The notes below the pieces were generated by a model that was not told the origin of the DNA, searched no databases, and worked only from the letters and a program-made list of their open reading frames with translations. Shown here in pieces: positions 7,866 through 15,062 of a stretch of 15,062 nucleotides of DNA. A program made the position numbers and the translations under genes. Within the stretch, counting starts at the first letter, position 1, and the number at the start of each line of letters is the position of its first letter. The DNA comes from Armatimonadota bacterium (GTDB lineage: Bacteria > Sysuimicrobiota > Sysuimicrobiia > Sysuimicrobiales > Humicultoraceae). Location: positions 1-15,062 of the forward strand of contig JACQHU010000077.1 in assembly GCA_016198805.1 (NCBI GenBank). Reading direction: 5' to 3'.

Positions 7866-7883
7866 AAGGGGCAAATTGCCCTT
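7866..7883 (+). terminator. Weak hairpin after the TPR/XRE gene
   Basis: AAGGG pairs with CCCTT plus two inner pairs across a bulged G, around a three-base loop, 56 bp after the stop. The following sequence is C/T-rich rather than a T run, so it may not terminate efficiently. Apart from this, 7811-8000 shows only a small CGGG/CCCG hairpin at 7981-7995 and no convincing promoter. Confidence 0.3.
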
Positions 7884-8004
7884 CCCTTTCCGCCCTGCTC
7901 CCTCTAGACAATGACATGAGGGATTGAGGAACTGCAGGGACGGCGTAGCACGTTCCTGGCGTCTTCTATCTCGGGGATGACGGGAAGTGAGCCCGGTACG
8001 AAGG

Positions 8005-8106
8005 TGTGCAGGTGGCCTGGGACGGGCGATGGCAATCCCGGCCGCCCGGAAGGGCCTGAGGGGACTGCCGGATGCCCTTCCAAGGCCGACCACGGCCGCC
8101 TGCACA
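8005..8106 (+). ncRNA. Structured leader RNA with 13-bp closing stem
   Basis: TGTGCAGGTGGCC (8005-8017) pairs with 8094-8106 over 13 bp with a single G-U. Inside are CGGGCG/CGCCCG (8023-8028/8043-8048) and a perfect 8-bp stem GGAAGGGC/GCCCTTCC (8048-8055/8074-8081), giving a branched fold. A local hairpin GGCCG-ACCA-CGGCC (8084-8097) would compete with the closing stem. I do not recognise it as a known family. High GC makes some pairing expected, but this length of long-range complementarity is notable. It lies in the leader of the second kinase operon. Confidence 0.45.
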
Positions 8107-8168
8107 GCAAGGCTGCCGCACTGAGGATGGAGAAGCCACAGGACCCCCAGGGGTCGGCTGGGTTGCCG
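8093..8168 (+). promoter_or_regulatory. Divergent GEMM-I-like riboswitch element
   Basis: The 3' half matches the cyclic-di-GMP-I aptamer closely: AGCCACAGGACCC (8134-8146), the partner arm GGGTC-GGCT (8151-8159), then GGGTTGCCGAAG (8160-8171), nearly the same ending as the riboswitch at 5749. GGCCGC (8094-8099) can close the element with GTTGCC (8162-8167), keeping a C-U mismatch at the same place as in the Vc2 aptamer. The 5' core is poor: the usual GGCAAACC, GNRA hairpin and GACGCAAAG are not intact (GCACAGCAAGG at 8102-8112 is the nearest). It could be a diverged, altered-ligand or decayed riboswitch. Its closing strand overlaps the 13-bp stem of the upstream structured RNA. Confidence 0.45.
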
Positions 8169-8220
8169 AAGAGGACTTCGCGTCGTATCGCGGGATCCTC
8201 ATGCTCCTTCCGAGGGGTCC

Positions 8221-8259
8221 GGGCGCGAGATCCTCACGGGTCTCGCGCCCTTGCTTTGT
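8221..8259 (+). terminator. Intrinsic terminator in the leader of the second kinase operon
   Basis: A perfect 10-bp stem GGGCGCGAGA/TCTCGCGCCC (8221-8230/8241-8250) with a 10-base loop is followed by TTGCTTTGT. It sits about 150 bp before the kinase start and 50 bp after the GEMM-like element. The layout and tail resemble the first riboswitch's terminator, so it probably serves as an attenuator. Confidence 0.75.
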
Positions 8260-8394
8260 GGCGGCGGCGCGCGGGATGGCGGGGAAAGGAGTGGGGCCAA
8301 GCTGGCAACGGAGAGGACGTGACGCCACGTCCCGAAACTCTCCGCCGCCCGTCCTGCCCGACCATCTCATGAGCGGCAACAGCGCCGCTCGATT

Positions 8395-8400
8395 AGGAGG
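8395..8400 (+). promoter_or_regulatory. Strong ribosome binding site fixing the kinase start
   Basis: AGGAGG lies 7 bases before ATG 8408. It shows that the long in-frame extension back to 8072 is not translated and belongs to the leader RNA. Confidence 0.9.
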
Positions 8401-8407
8401 GCAGACC

Positions 8408-11077
8408 ATGGTCCATTCTTTCCTATCGGGCCTGCGGACCCGCCTGACGATTCTCGTGCTCCTGGCGATCCTTCCCGTGACAGGGCTGACGGTATTCGGC
8501 ATCATCCAACAGCACCGCCGGGCCGCCAGAGACGCCTCCAGCAAGGCGCTGCGTCTGGTACAGGTTCTCGCCAGCGAGCAAGAGCGGCTGGCCGAGGGCG
8601 CACGGCAGCTCCTGGAGACCCTGGCCCAGTTGCCCGCCGTCCGCGAGGGTGACAGGACAGTCTGCAGCACACTCTTCGCCACCCTGCTGAAGGGAAGCCC
8701 ACTCTACACCAATATCGGCGCCATCGGGCGAGATGGAGGCCTCTTCTGCAGCGCTCGCCCAGTCGACGGGTTCCGCGACGTGACCCACTACACCGTGCAA
8801 CGCGCCTTGCAGACGCGCCAGTTTGCTGCAGGCGCAGATCAACATGGCCGGGTCACCGCGAAACCTGCGGTCATTTTCGCCTACCCGGTCCTGACCGAGA
8901 CCGGCCAGGTGCGGGTCCTGGTCTTCGCTGGCCTGCACCTGGCGCGGCTCACCCAGCTGGTGGGCAGGACACAACGCCGGGACGGTTCCGTGATCACCGT
9001 CCTCGACGGTCGCGGCACGATCCTGGCGCGCCACCCCGACGGGGAGCAATGGGTGGGAAAGACAGTTCCGGACGCGCCCATCGTCAAAGCCATCCTCACC
9101 CGGCGAATTTCAGGGACTGTGGAGGCGGTGGGCCTGGACGGAGTCGCGCGGCTGTACGCCTTCGCCGCAGTTCGAGGCACTCCGCAGGACGGAGACCTGT
9201 ATGTCAGCGTCGGGATCCCGCGCGCCGCTGCCTATGCGGAAGTCATCCATCTCCGGCAGGGCGCCCTTGCCGGGCTGCTGATCGTCGGCCTCCTGGCGCT
9301 CATGGCTGCCCGGGCAGGGAGCACCATGCTGGTGCTTGCGCCCGTGCGATCACTCATGAAGACGGCGGGCCGGCTGAGCGCGGGCGATTTCAGCGCGCGC
9401 ACCGGGTTGCCCTACGGGTCGGGCGAACTGGGGCAACTGGCGCGCGCCCTGGACAACATGGCAGAGTCGTTGGAGTTGCGCGAGGCACAGCTGCGCGACG
9501 CCAATGCCTCGGTGCGCATCAACGAAGAGCGGTTCCGGCGGCTGGCCGAGAACGCTCAGGATCTCATCTATCGTTATCGCCTCTCTCCCGCGCGGTGGTT
9601 CGAGTACGTGAGCCCTGCAGCCACAGCAATGACAGGCTACACGCCTCAGGAGTATTACGCCGACCCTGAGCTGATCCTGAAGATGGTCCACCCGGAGGAT
9701 CGGGGCGCATGGCAACGACAGATCCACGGCGGGGCGGCTCAGGCCGAGCCTGTCGTCGCCCGCTGGATCCGCAAAGACAGAACTCTCGTCTGGACGGAAC
9801 AGCGCAGCGTCGTCATTTCGGACAGAGACGGACACCCGGTAGCCATTGAAAGCATCGTCCGCGACATCACGGAGCGCAAGCGGGCCGAAGAGGATCGCCT
9901 GGCGATGGAGGCCGCTGAAAGGGCAAACCGGGCAAAGAGCGAGTTCCTTTCACGCACGAGCCACGAGTTGCGTACCCCTCTCAACGCCATTTTGGGCTTC
10001 TCCCAGCTTCTGGAGATGGATCAGCTCACGGCCGACCAGCGCCAGGCAGCGGAGCAGATCACTCGGGCCGGACAGCATCTGCTCAGCCTCATCGACGAGA
10101 TGCTGGATATGGCCCGCATCGAGGCGGGGCACATCCGGCTCTCGCTGGAACCCGTCCCCCTTCGGCAGATCCTGGCGGAGGCCTGTGATTTGATGCGCCC
10201 CATGGCGGTCCACCGGAACGTCCGACTTCAGGCGATCGTGCCGGACCACGAAGTCTGGTTCGTCCTCGCAGATCCGCAGCGGCTGAATCAGGTCATCCTG
10301 AACCTTCTCTCCAACGCCATCAAGTACAACCGGGACCCGGGGACGGCCACCCTCTCCTGCAGGGAGACCCCGACCGGCCGACTGCGCATCACGGTCAGGG
10401 ACGAAGGGCCCGGCATCAGTCAGGAGCAGGTGAACCGGCTCTTTTCCCCCTTTGAACGGCTGGACGCCGACCAAACTCCAGTGGAGGGCACCGGCCTCGG
10501 TCTGGCCCTCTCCAAACAACTGGTGGAGATCATGGGAGGGACGATGGGGGTCGAGAGCCGCGTCGGTCAGGGAAGCACCTTCTGGGTGGACCTCCCTCTG
10601 ATCGAGGGCCCTGAAAAACGGCCGCCGCTCACGGCCGACGGCCCCTCGGAACCAGCGCTGACCGCAGCGCCTGAGAATTCAGGCATGGTGCTCAGTATCG
10701 AGGATAGCTTGTCGAATCTCACGCTCATCGAGCGTGCTCTGGTCCATCGACCGCAGCTCGCGTTTCTCGCGGCCGTGTGTGGCCGAACGGGCCTTGATCT
10801 CGCCCGCGAGCACGGCCCGCGCCTAATACTCGTGGATCTGGACCTGCCAGACATCCCAGGGACTGAAGTCGTGCGCCGCTTGCGCGAAGATCCCGAGACC
10901 CGCCAGATCCCGGTGGCGGTGATCAGCGCAGACACGGATCCGAGACAGATCCACCGCCTCCTTGCCGCTGGAGCACAAGCATACTTGACCAAACCGCTAG
11001 ACGTGAGCAAGTTCCTGGATCTCATAGACGTGATCCTGCAGGACCGCGCGGATTCGGACGATGGGAGCAGCCGATGA
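8408..11077 (+). CDS. Hybrid sensor histidine kinase (Cache-HAMP-PAS-HisKA-HATPase-REC)
   Basis: A complete 889-residue membrane kinase. TM1 spans about 11-33 and TM2 about 284-311, enclosing a large extracytoplasmic Cache sensor. Then come HAMP (306-358), a short coiled coil, PAS (375-490), HisKA with SHELRTP (phosphoacceptor H519) and HATPase. HATPase motifs are N632/N636, DEGPG at 665-669 and GTGLGL at 694-699. The C-terminal REC domain spans about 760-880, with E765/D766, phosphoacceptor D810, S840 at the Thr/Ser switch and K862. It is clearly paralogous to the kinase at the left edge across the Cache, HAMP, kinase core and REC domains, but carries PAS where that one has GAF. The start is set by a strong ribosome site. 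The stop overlaps the next start (ATGA, 11074-11077), coupling it to the REC-MshEN-PilB-like protein, its likely phosphate acceptor. The structured leader suggests control by attenuation. The stimulus is unknown. Confidence 0.95.
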   Translation: MVHSFLSGLRTRLTILVLLAILPVTGLTVFGIIQQHRRAARDASSKALRLVQVLASEQERLAEGARQLLETLAQLPAVREGDRTVCSTLFATLLKGSPLYTNIGAIGRDGGLFCSARPVDGFRDVTHYTVQRALQTRQFAAGADQHGRVTAKPAVIFAYPVLTETGQVRVLVFAGLHLARLTQLVGRTQRRDGSVITVLDGRGTILARHPDGEQWVGKTVPDAPIVKAILTRRISGTVEAVGLDGVARLYAFAAVRGTPQDGDLYVSVGIPRAAAYAEVIHLRQGALAGLLIVGLLALMAARAGSTMLVLAPVRSLMKTAGRLSAGDFSARTGLPYGSGELGQLARALDNMAESLELREAQLRDANASVRINEERFRRLAENAQDLIYRYRLSPARWFEYVSPAATAMTGYTPQEYYADPELILKMVHPEDRGAWQRQIHGGAAQAEPVVARWIRKDRTLVWTEQRSVVISDRDGHPVAIESIVRDITERKRAEEDRLAMEAAERANRAKSEFLSRTSHELRTPLNAILGFSQLLEMDQLTADQRQAAEQITRAGQHLLSLIDEMLDMARIEAGHIRLSLEPVPLRQILAEACDLMRPMAVHRNVRLQAIVPDHEVWFVLADPQRLNQVILNLLSNAIKYNRDPGTATLSCRETPTGRLRITVRDEGPGISQEQVNRLFSPFERLDADQTPVEGTGLGLALSKQLVEIMGGTMGVESRVGQGSTFWVDLPLIEGPEKRPPLTADGPSEPALTAAPENSGMVLSIEDSLSNLTLIERALVHRPQLAFLAAVCGRTGLDLAREHGPRLILVDLDLPDIPGTEVVRRLREDPETRQIPVAVISADTDPRQIHRLLAAGAQAYLTKPLDVSKFLDLIDVILQDRADSDDGSSR

Positions 11078-13059
11078 CGCGACCTGCGCGCGTCCTTGCT
11101 GTCGACGACCACCCAGCGACTCTTCTTCTCTTGAAGAAGGCCCTGGAACCCGCAGGGCTCGAAGTGCGAGAAGCCCGGTCGGGAGCAGAGGCGCTGGCGG
11201 TCGCCAAGGAGGTCACACCCGATCTGATGTTGCTCGACATGCACCTCCCCGACATGCACGGTCTGGAGGTGTTGCGTCGTCTTCGCGAGAGTGCCTGGGG
11301 AGCACCCCTGAAGGTCGTCGCGATGAGCGCCCTCGCACCGCCCGACGACCAGGAGCGGTGGATGCGGGCCGGATGCATCGGAATCGTCGAGAAACCCATA
11401 GACCCGAAAACCCTGGCGCGGGTCATTGCATCCTGGCTGCAGGGGGCGCCGGCCCTCGACATCCGACGGACCGCGGGCGAGGCTCAGCCGCACAGCCGGT
11501 TAGGCGAGATCCTGGTCGAGAATCTCTTCATCACACCTGAACAACTGGAGCGCGCGATCCAGGCTCAGACCCGCAGCAAGAAGCGGCTCGGACAAATTCT
11601 AGTCGAGCATGGAGACGTCACGGAGGACGACATCGCCTGGGCGCTGAGTAACCAACTCGGCTATCCCTATGTCTATCTCACCCACGACATCATCGACGAA
11701 GACGCCGCGCGCCTCCTCCCCGAAGCGTTCCTCCGCGAGCGCCGGATCCTGCCGGTTCTCAAGTTTGGCCTGGAGATGACCCTGGCCATGGCCGATCCTA
11801 CCGATCAGCGCACGATTGACGAGGTTGTCGGTCGAACGAAGCTGCAAGTCAGAAGGGCGCTGGCGCTGGCGTCCAACATCGAAGAGATGCTCGATACCCT
11901 GTTCACCAGGCATGGTGACGCGTCCGAACATGGAGCCGCAGCGGAGGTACAGTACCTGCAGTTTCACCTGGCACAGGCGCTGAAGCAGAACGCTTCCGAG
12001 ATCCACTTCGATCCGGCCGCGGATGGCGAGGCCCGGGTGCGCTACCGCCTCCAGGGAGTGCTCGTCGATCGCGCCGGCCAGCCGGCCGAGCTCCATGCTG
12101 CCATCCTGCGCCACCTGCGGGCTCTTACCAAAGTAGGCGGCAGGTCGGCCGGGACGGGAACGGCGCTGGTGCCGACCGGCAAGGTCGATATCTACCTCGC
12201 GGCGGCGTTCGCGTCCAGCGTGACGGGCCCCGCGGGGACTGTGACCATCTATCCACAGCGCACGGAGGTCCCAGGCCTGGCACCGCTGGGGATACTCGAA
12301 AGACTGGTCCGCCCGCTGAGGGACGCGCTCGGCGCGATGCGGGGGGTCGTGATGGTCGGATGTATTGATCGCGTGGTCCGATCTACGTTGCTGCACGCAC
12401 TGATCGCGCCCACGCACCGGGGGAAGATGTGGGCCCTGGAAACGGTACCCATCTATCGCCGGGCTACCATGTACCACACCATTCTTGAGTTTCCGGACGC
12501 TGTTCCCGAGCACATCGCGGCCGCCGCCGCGGCCCGGGCTGATCTGATCCTGGTGGACGACGCCGCACAGCGGAATGCCCTGGTGGCGGCACACGAGGTC
12601 GGGCGCGCAAGAGTCGTGCTTGCCGGGCACCCACAAGACGACGTTGTTGGTCTGCTGAGCCAGGTCGTGGAGGCAGCCGGGCCCGCCCTCGTGGCCTCAA
12701 CCCTTCGGGGGATCCTGGCAGCGCGAGCGATCAGGTTGCTCTGCCCAACGTGTAAGTCGGCGGCGCAAGGCTCAGGAAACGGCCGGAAGCAGCGGACGTT
12801 CATCCCAGGGGGGTGCGACGCGTGCGGCTTCACCGGCTACCAGGGGCTGCGAGTGCTGACCGAAGCATGCACCATCGACCCCGAGACCCGCTCGCTGCTC
12901 CGCTCTGGCCAGCTGACGACAGCGTATGAACGCATATCCATGGCCGTTGGCTCGCAGATCCGTGACCAGGGGCTGGCCCTCCTGGAGGATGGGCTGACAT
13001 CGCTGGAGGAGCTGGCTGCCGTCGTGGATGAGATCCCGTGGACATCACTGATCTCCTGA
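11074..13059 (+). CDS. REC-MshEN-PilB-like fusion with degenerate ATPase
   Basis: A 661-residue cytoplasmic protein that probably links phosphorelay and cyclic-di-GMP signals to the pilus motor. REC is residues 6-122, with D11/D12, D55, S85 and K107. Next is an MshEN (GspE/PilB N-terminal) domain at about 142-280, with the full tandem cyclic-di-GMP motif: two 24-residue RLGxxL repeats (142-165, 171-194) separated by five residues. A PilB-like region follows from about 290. ASEIHFDP (307-314) and the zinc-binding cysteines C557, C560, C581 and C584 (CDACGFTGYQG) are kept. The ATPase motifs are lost: the Walker A site reads GCIDRVVRST (429-438) instead of GPTGSGKTT, the Asp box EDP reads ETVP (456-459), Walker B reads ILVDD (492-496) rather than ILVGE, and the His box is disrupted (about 514-523). 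It thus looks like a pseudo-ATPase regulator, not the working extension motor. Start overlaps the kinase stop; the 3' end overlaps PilT by 22 bp. Confidence 0.92.
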   Translation: MTRPARVLAVDDHPATLLLLKKALEPAGLEVREARSGAEALAVAKEVTPDLMLLDMHLPDMHGLEVLRRLRESAWGAPLKVVAMSALAPPDDQERWMRAGCIGIVEKPIDPKTLARVIASWLQGAPALDIRRTAGEAQPHSRLGEILVENLFITPEQLERAIQAQTRSKKRLGQILVEHGDVTEDDIAWALSNQLGYPYVYLTHDIIDEDAARLLPEAFLRERRILPVLKFGLEMTLAMADPTDQRTIDEVVGRTKLQVRRALALASNIEEMLDTLFTRHGDASEHGAAAEVQYLQFHLAQALKQNASEIHFDPAADGEARVRYRLQGVLVDRAGQPAELHAAILRHLRALTKVGGRSAGTGTALVPTGKVDIYLAAAFASSVTGPAGTVTIYPQRTEVPGLAPLGILERLVRPLRDALGAMRGVVMVGCIDRVVRSTLLHALIAPTHRGKMWALETVPIYRRATMYHTILEFPDAVPEHIAAAAAARADLILVDDAAQRNALVAAHEVGRARVVLAGHPQDDVVGLLSQVVEAAGPALVASTLRGILAARAIRLLCPTCKSAAQGSGNGRKQRTFIPGGCDACGFTGYQGLRVLTEACTIDPETRSLLRSGQLTTAYERISMAVGSQIRDQGLALLEDGLTSLEELAAVVDEIPWTSLIS

Positions 13060-14135
13060 TCCTGACCAAAGAACGCGGAGCCTCCGACCTGCATCTCGCC
13101 GCGGGAACCCCTCCCTCCCTGCGGATCAACGGGAGGCTGGTGCGGCTCGACGACGACCACCCGACCCGGGAGGACCTGCACACGCTGCTGTACGACATCC
13201 TCTCGGACGAGCAGAAGGCGCGCTTTGAGGCGACGCACGACCTGGACTTTGCGCTCGAGCTGGCCAGCGTCGGGCGGTTCCGGGTCAACGCGTTTGTCCA
13301 GCGCCACGGTGAAGGCATAGTCCTGCGCCTGATCCCGTCCGGGATCCGCACGCTCGACGAATTGGAGATGCCCCCGGTCCTGAAGGATCTGGCGATGACG
13401 CCTCGCGGCCTGGTGCTCGTGACCGGCCCTACGGGCTCAGGCAAATCGACGACCCTGGCGGCCGTGGTCGACCACATCAACGAGCACCGCGAGGATCACA
13501 TCATCACCATCGAGGACCCCATCGAGTTTGTCCACGCCCCCAAGAAGTGCAACATCAACCAGCGTGAAGTCGGGTCGCACACCCAGTCGTTCAGCGCGGC
13601 GCTGCGCAGCGCGCTCCGCGAGGATCCGGACGTCATCCTGGTGGGCGAGATGCGGGACCTGGAGACCATCGCGCAGGCGATCACCGCTGCCGAGACCGGG
13701 CACCTGGTCCTCTCGACCCTTCACACGAACAGCGCGGCGCAGACGATCACGCGGGTCGTGGACGTCTTCCCGCCGCACCAGCAGGAGCAGATCCGGACGC
13801 AACTGGCCGAGGCGCTCCTGGGGGTCGTGGCGCAGACGCTGATCCCGACCCAGGACGGCACGGGGCGCCTGGCGGCCGTCGAGGTCATGGTGGCCACCCC
13901 CGCGATCCGCAATATGATCCGGGAGAACAAGATCCATCAGCTTCCGTCCGCCATTCAGACCGGGGCGCGGGATGGGATGCAGAGCCTCGACCAGCACCTG
14001 AAGACCCTGGTCAAGATGCGGAGGATCAGCCGGGCAGAGGCCGTCAAGCGGGCCGTGGAAAAGGAGGCGTTCGTGCAGGACAGGAGCGGCGTATCGGAAC
14101 AACCCGAACCCACGGGCTTTGTGAGCCGGCGCTGA
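13038..14135 (+). CDS. pilT: Type IV pilus retraction ATPase PilT
   Basis: A hexameric cytoplasmic ATPase that powers pilus retraction and twitching motility. The 365 residues are typical for the family and open with the classic MDITDLLILTKERGASDLHL start. All motifs are intact: Walker A GPTGSGKST (130-138), Asp box IEDPIEF (158-164), Walker B DVILVGEMRD (198-207), His box GHLVLSTLHTN (221-231) and the PilT-specific AIRN-x-I motif at 289-294. The GTG start lies 22 bp inside the upstream gene, with GGATGAG just before it as a likely ribosome site. The close overlap implies co-expression with the PilB-like pseudo-ATPase. The last 20 residues or so are variable. Confidence 0.96.
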   Translation: MDITDLLILTKERGASDLHLAAGTPPSLRINGRLVRLDDDHPTREDLHTLLYDILSDEQKARFEATHDLDFALELASVGRFRVNAFVQRHGEGIVLRLIPSGIRTLDELEMPPVLKDLAMTPRGLVLVTGPTGSGKSTTLAAVVDHINEHREDHIITIEDPIEFVHAPKKCNINQREVGSHTQSFSAALRSALREDPDVILVGEMRDLETIAQAITAAETGHLVLSTLHTNSAAQTITRVVDVFPPHQQEQIRTQLAEALLGVVAQTLIPTQDGTGRLAAVEVMVATPAIRNMIRENKIHQLPSAIQTGARDGMQSLDQHLKTLVKMRRISRAEAVKRAVEKEAFVQDRSGVSEQPEPTGFVSRR

Positions 14136-14169
14136 CCGGCGCCCGCCGATCGGGAAGGACACTGCCGGG

Positions 14170-15062
14170 ATGCACATCGACGATCTCCTGATCACGCTGG
14201 AGGCGCACGATGCCTCAGACCTCTACCTGAAGAGCGGCGTGCCGCCAATGCTCAGGGTGGCCGGCGAACTCATCACGGCCGGGACCGTGCCCCTGACCGA
14301 TGAGGCCATCCACACCCTGGCCGCGCAGGTAATGACCGAGCGCCACCGCAGGGAGTTCGAGGAGCGGCGCCGCGCTGATGTCGCCTACACCACGCCGGCG
14401 CTCGGCCGGTTCCGCATGAACGTGTACCTCCAACGTGGCTCGCCGGCCGTCGTCATCCGACGGGTGAAGAGCCGCGTGCCGTCCTTCGAGGATCTGCGGC
14501 TGCCGCCGGTCGTGGCGCAGCTCGCGCTGGCCCCGCGCGGCCTGGTGCTGGTCACCGGGCAGACCGGTTCGGGGAAATCGACGACGCTGGCCGCGATGGT
14601 CTCCTATCGGAGCCGCGAGCGCTCGGGCCATATCGTCACCATCGAAGACCCCATCGAGTTCGTCCACCCGGACGCCAGGAGCATCATCAGCCAGCGGGAG
14701 ATCGGCACGGACTGTGAGTCGTTCAGCCTCGCCCTCCGCGATGCGCTGCGCCAGTCCCCCGACGTCATCCTGATCGGCGAAATTCGTGACGAGGAGAGCG
14801 CCATCGCCGCCGTCCACTTTGCCGAGACCGGCCATCTGGTGCTCAGCACGCTCCACGCCAACAACGCGAGCCAGACGCTGGAACGCCTCCTCCATTTCTT
14901 TCCCCCGGAGCGGCACGAGAGCATCGCCCTCCAGCTCTCGTTCAACCTGATCGGCATCATCGCGCAGCGTCTCGTCCCCATGAAGGATGAGCGCCGCATG
15001 GTCGTCGCTGTGGAGGTCATGCTCTCCACCCCCAGGATCCGGGAGCTGCTCCGCAAAGCCGA
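14170..15062 (+). CDS. pilU: PilT-family retraction ATPase, PilU-like, 3' partial
   Basis: A second retraction ATPase, probably an accessory to PilT. 297 codons are present; the right edge cuts the gene. Walker A GQTGSGKST (130-138), Asp box IEDPIEF, Walker B DVILIGEIRD (198-207) and His box GHLVLSTLHANN (221-232) are intact. PilU-type features include GQTG in place of GPTG, SQREIGTDCESF, AVHFAETGHL, and LHANNASQTLERLLHFFP. It starts 34 bp after pilT, with AAGGAC (14155-14160) as a plausible ribosome site nine bases before the ATG. It belongs to the same transcript as pilT. Assignment to PilU rather than a second PilT rests on motif wording only. Confidence 0.9.
   Translation, partial: MHIDDLLITLEAHDASDLYLKSGVPPMLRVAGELITAGTVPLTDEAIHTLAAQVMTERHRREFEERRRADVAYTTPALGRFRMNVYLQRGSPAVVIRRVKSRVPSFEDLRLPPVVAQLALAPRGLVLVTGQTGSGKSTTLAAMVSYRSRERSGHIVTIEDPIEFVHPDARSIISQREIGTDCESFSLALRDALRQSPDVILIGEIRDEESAIAAVHFAETGHLVLSTLHANNASQTLERLLHFFPPERHESIALQLSFNLIGIIAQRLVPMKDERRMVVAVEVMLSTPRIRELLRKA

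Noticed and set aside
7924..7951. Promoter TTGAGG / TAGCAC before the second leader RNA
   Set aside because: Spacing of 16 bp is acceptable but the -10 match is poor, so it is not supported as a feature.
7976..8110. Cobalamin riboswitch in the second leader
   Set aside because: GC-rich branched folding and a GGGAAGTGAG stretch suggested it, but the diagnostic conserved B12-box elements are not present.
8072..8407. In-frame upstream extension of the second kinase gene
   Set aside because: AGGAGG at 8395-8400 before ATG 8408 starts a typical kinase N-terminus with TM1. The extension is low-complexity, matches no domain and runs through the terminator and GEMM-like RNA.
11599..12636. Long open frame on the minus strand inside the PilB-like gene
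   Set aside because: The plus strand has clear REC, MshEN and zinc-site motifs in frame. The minus product has no recognisable domain or ribosome site.

Overview
This is a GC-rich, gene-dense bacterial window from a genome I cannot place by species. The very high GC, short intergenic gaps, four-base stop/start overlaps, type IV pilus motors and a class I cyclic-di-GMP riboswitch suggest a Gram-negative-like or deep-branching environmental bacterium, perhaps an uncultivated lineage. That placement is weak inference. No mobile element, CRISPR array, tRNA or rRNA was seen.

Layout. Positions 1-4145 (+) form one operon: the 3' part of a hybrid histidine kinase (Cache-TM-HAMP-GAF-HisKA-HATPase-REC; its start lies left of the window), a REC-HD-GYP cyclic-di-GMP phosphodiesterase, and a stand-alone receiver protein. 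Positions 4208 to about 5674 (-) encode a PilX-like pilus-associated protein, convergent with that operon. Positions 5659-5905 (+) hold a sigma70-type promoter, a GEMM-I (cyclic-di-GMP-I) riboswitch and an intrinsic terminator. These lead into a TPR/XRE/TPR protein ending at 7810. Positions 7811-8407 are a long leader with strong RNA structure: a 13-bp long-range stem, a second GEMM-like element with a diverged core, and another intrinsic terminator. Positions 8408-15062 (+) form a second operon: a complete hybrid kinase paralogous to the first but with PAS in place of GAF, a REC-MshEN-degenerate PilB fusion, PilT, and the 5' part of PilU (cut by the right edge).

How it may work together. Two Cache-type membrane kinases probably sense small extracellular molecules. 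One is translationally coupled to an HD-GYP enzyme that would lower cyclic-di-GMP. The other is coupled to a receiver fused to an MshEN domain, a known cyclic-di-GMP-binding module, on a PilB-like scaffold that has lost its ATPase motifs. PilT and PilU, the pilus retraction motors, follow directly. Cyclic-di-GMP therefore appears to be broken down (HD-GYP), sensed in RNA (riboswitch) and sensed in protein (MshEN) within 11 kb of pilus genes. The most unusual items are the receiver-tagged pseudo-ATPase, the riboswitch-controlled TPR/XRE/TPR protein and the diverged second leader RNA.
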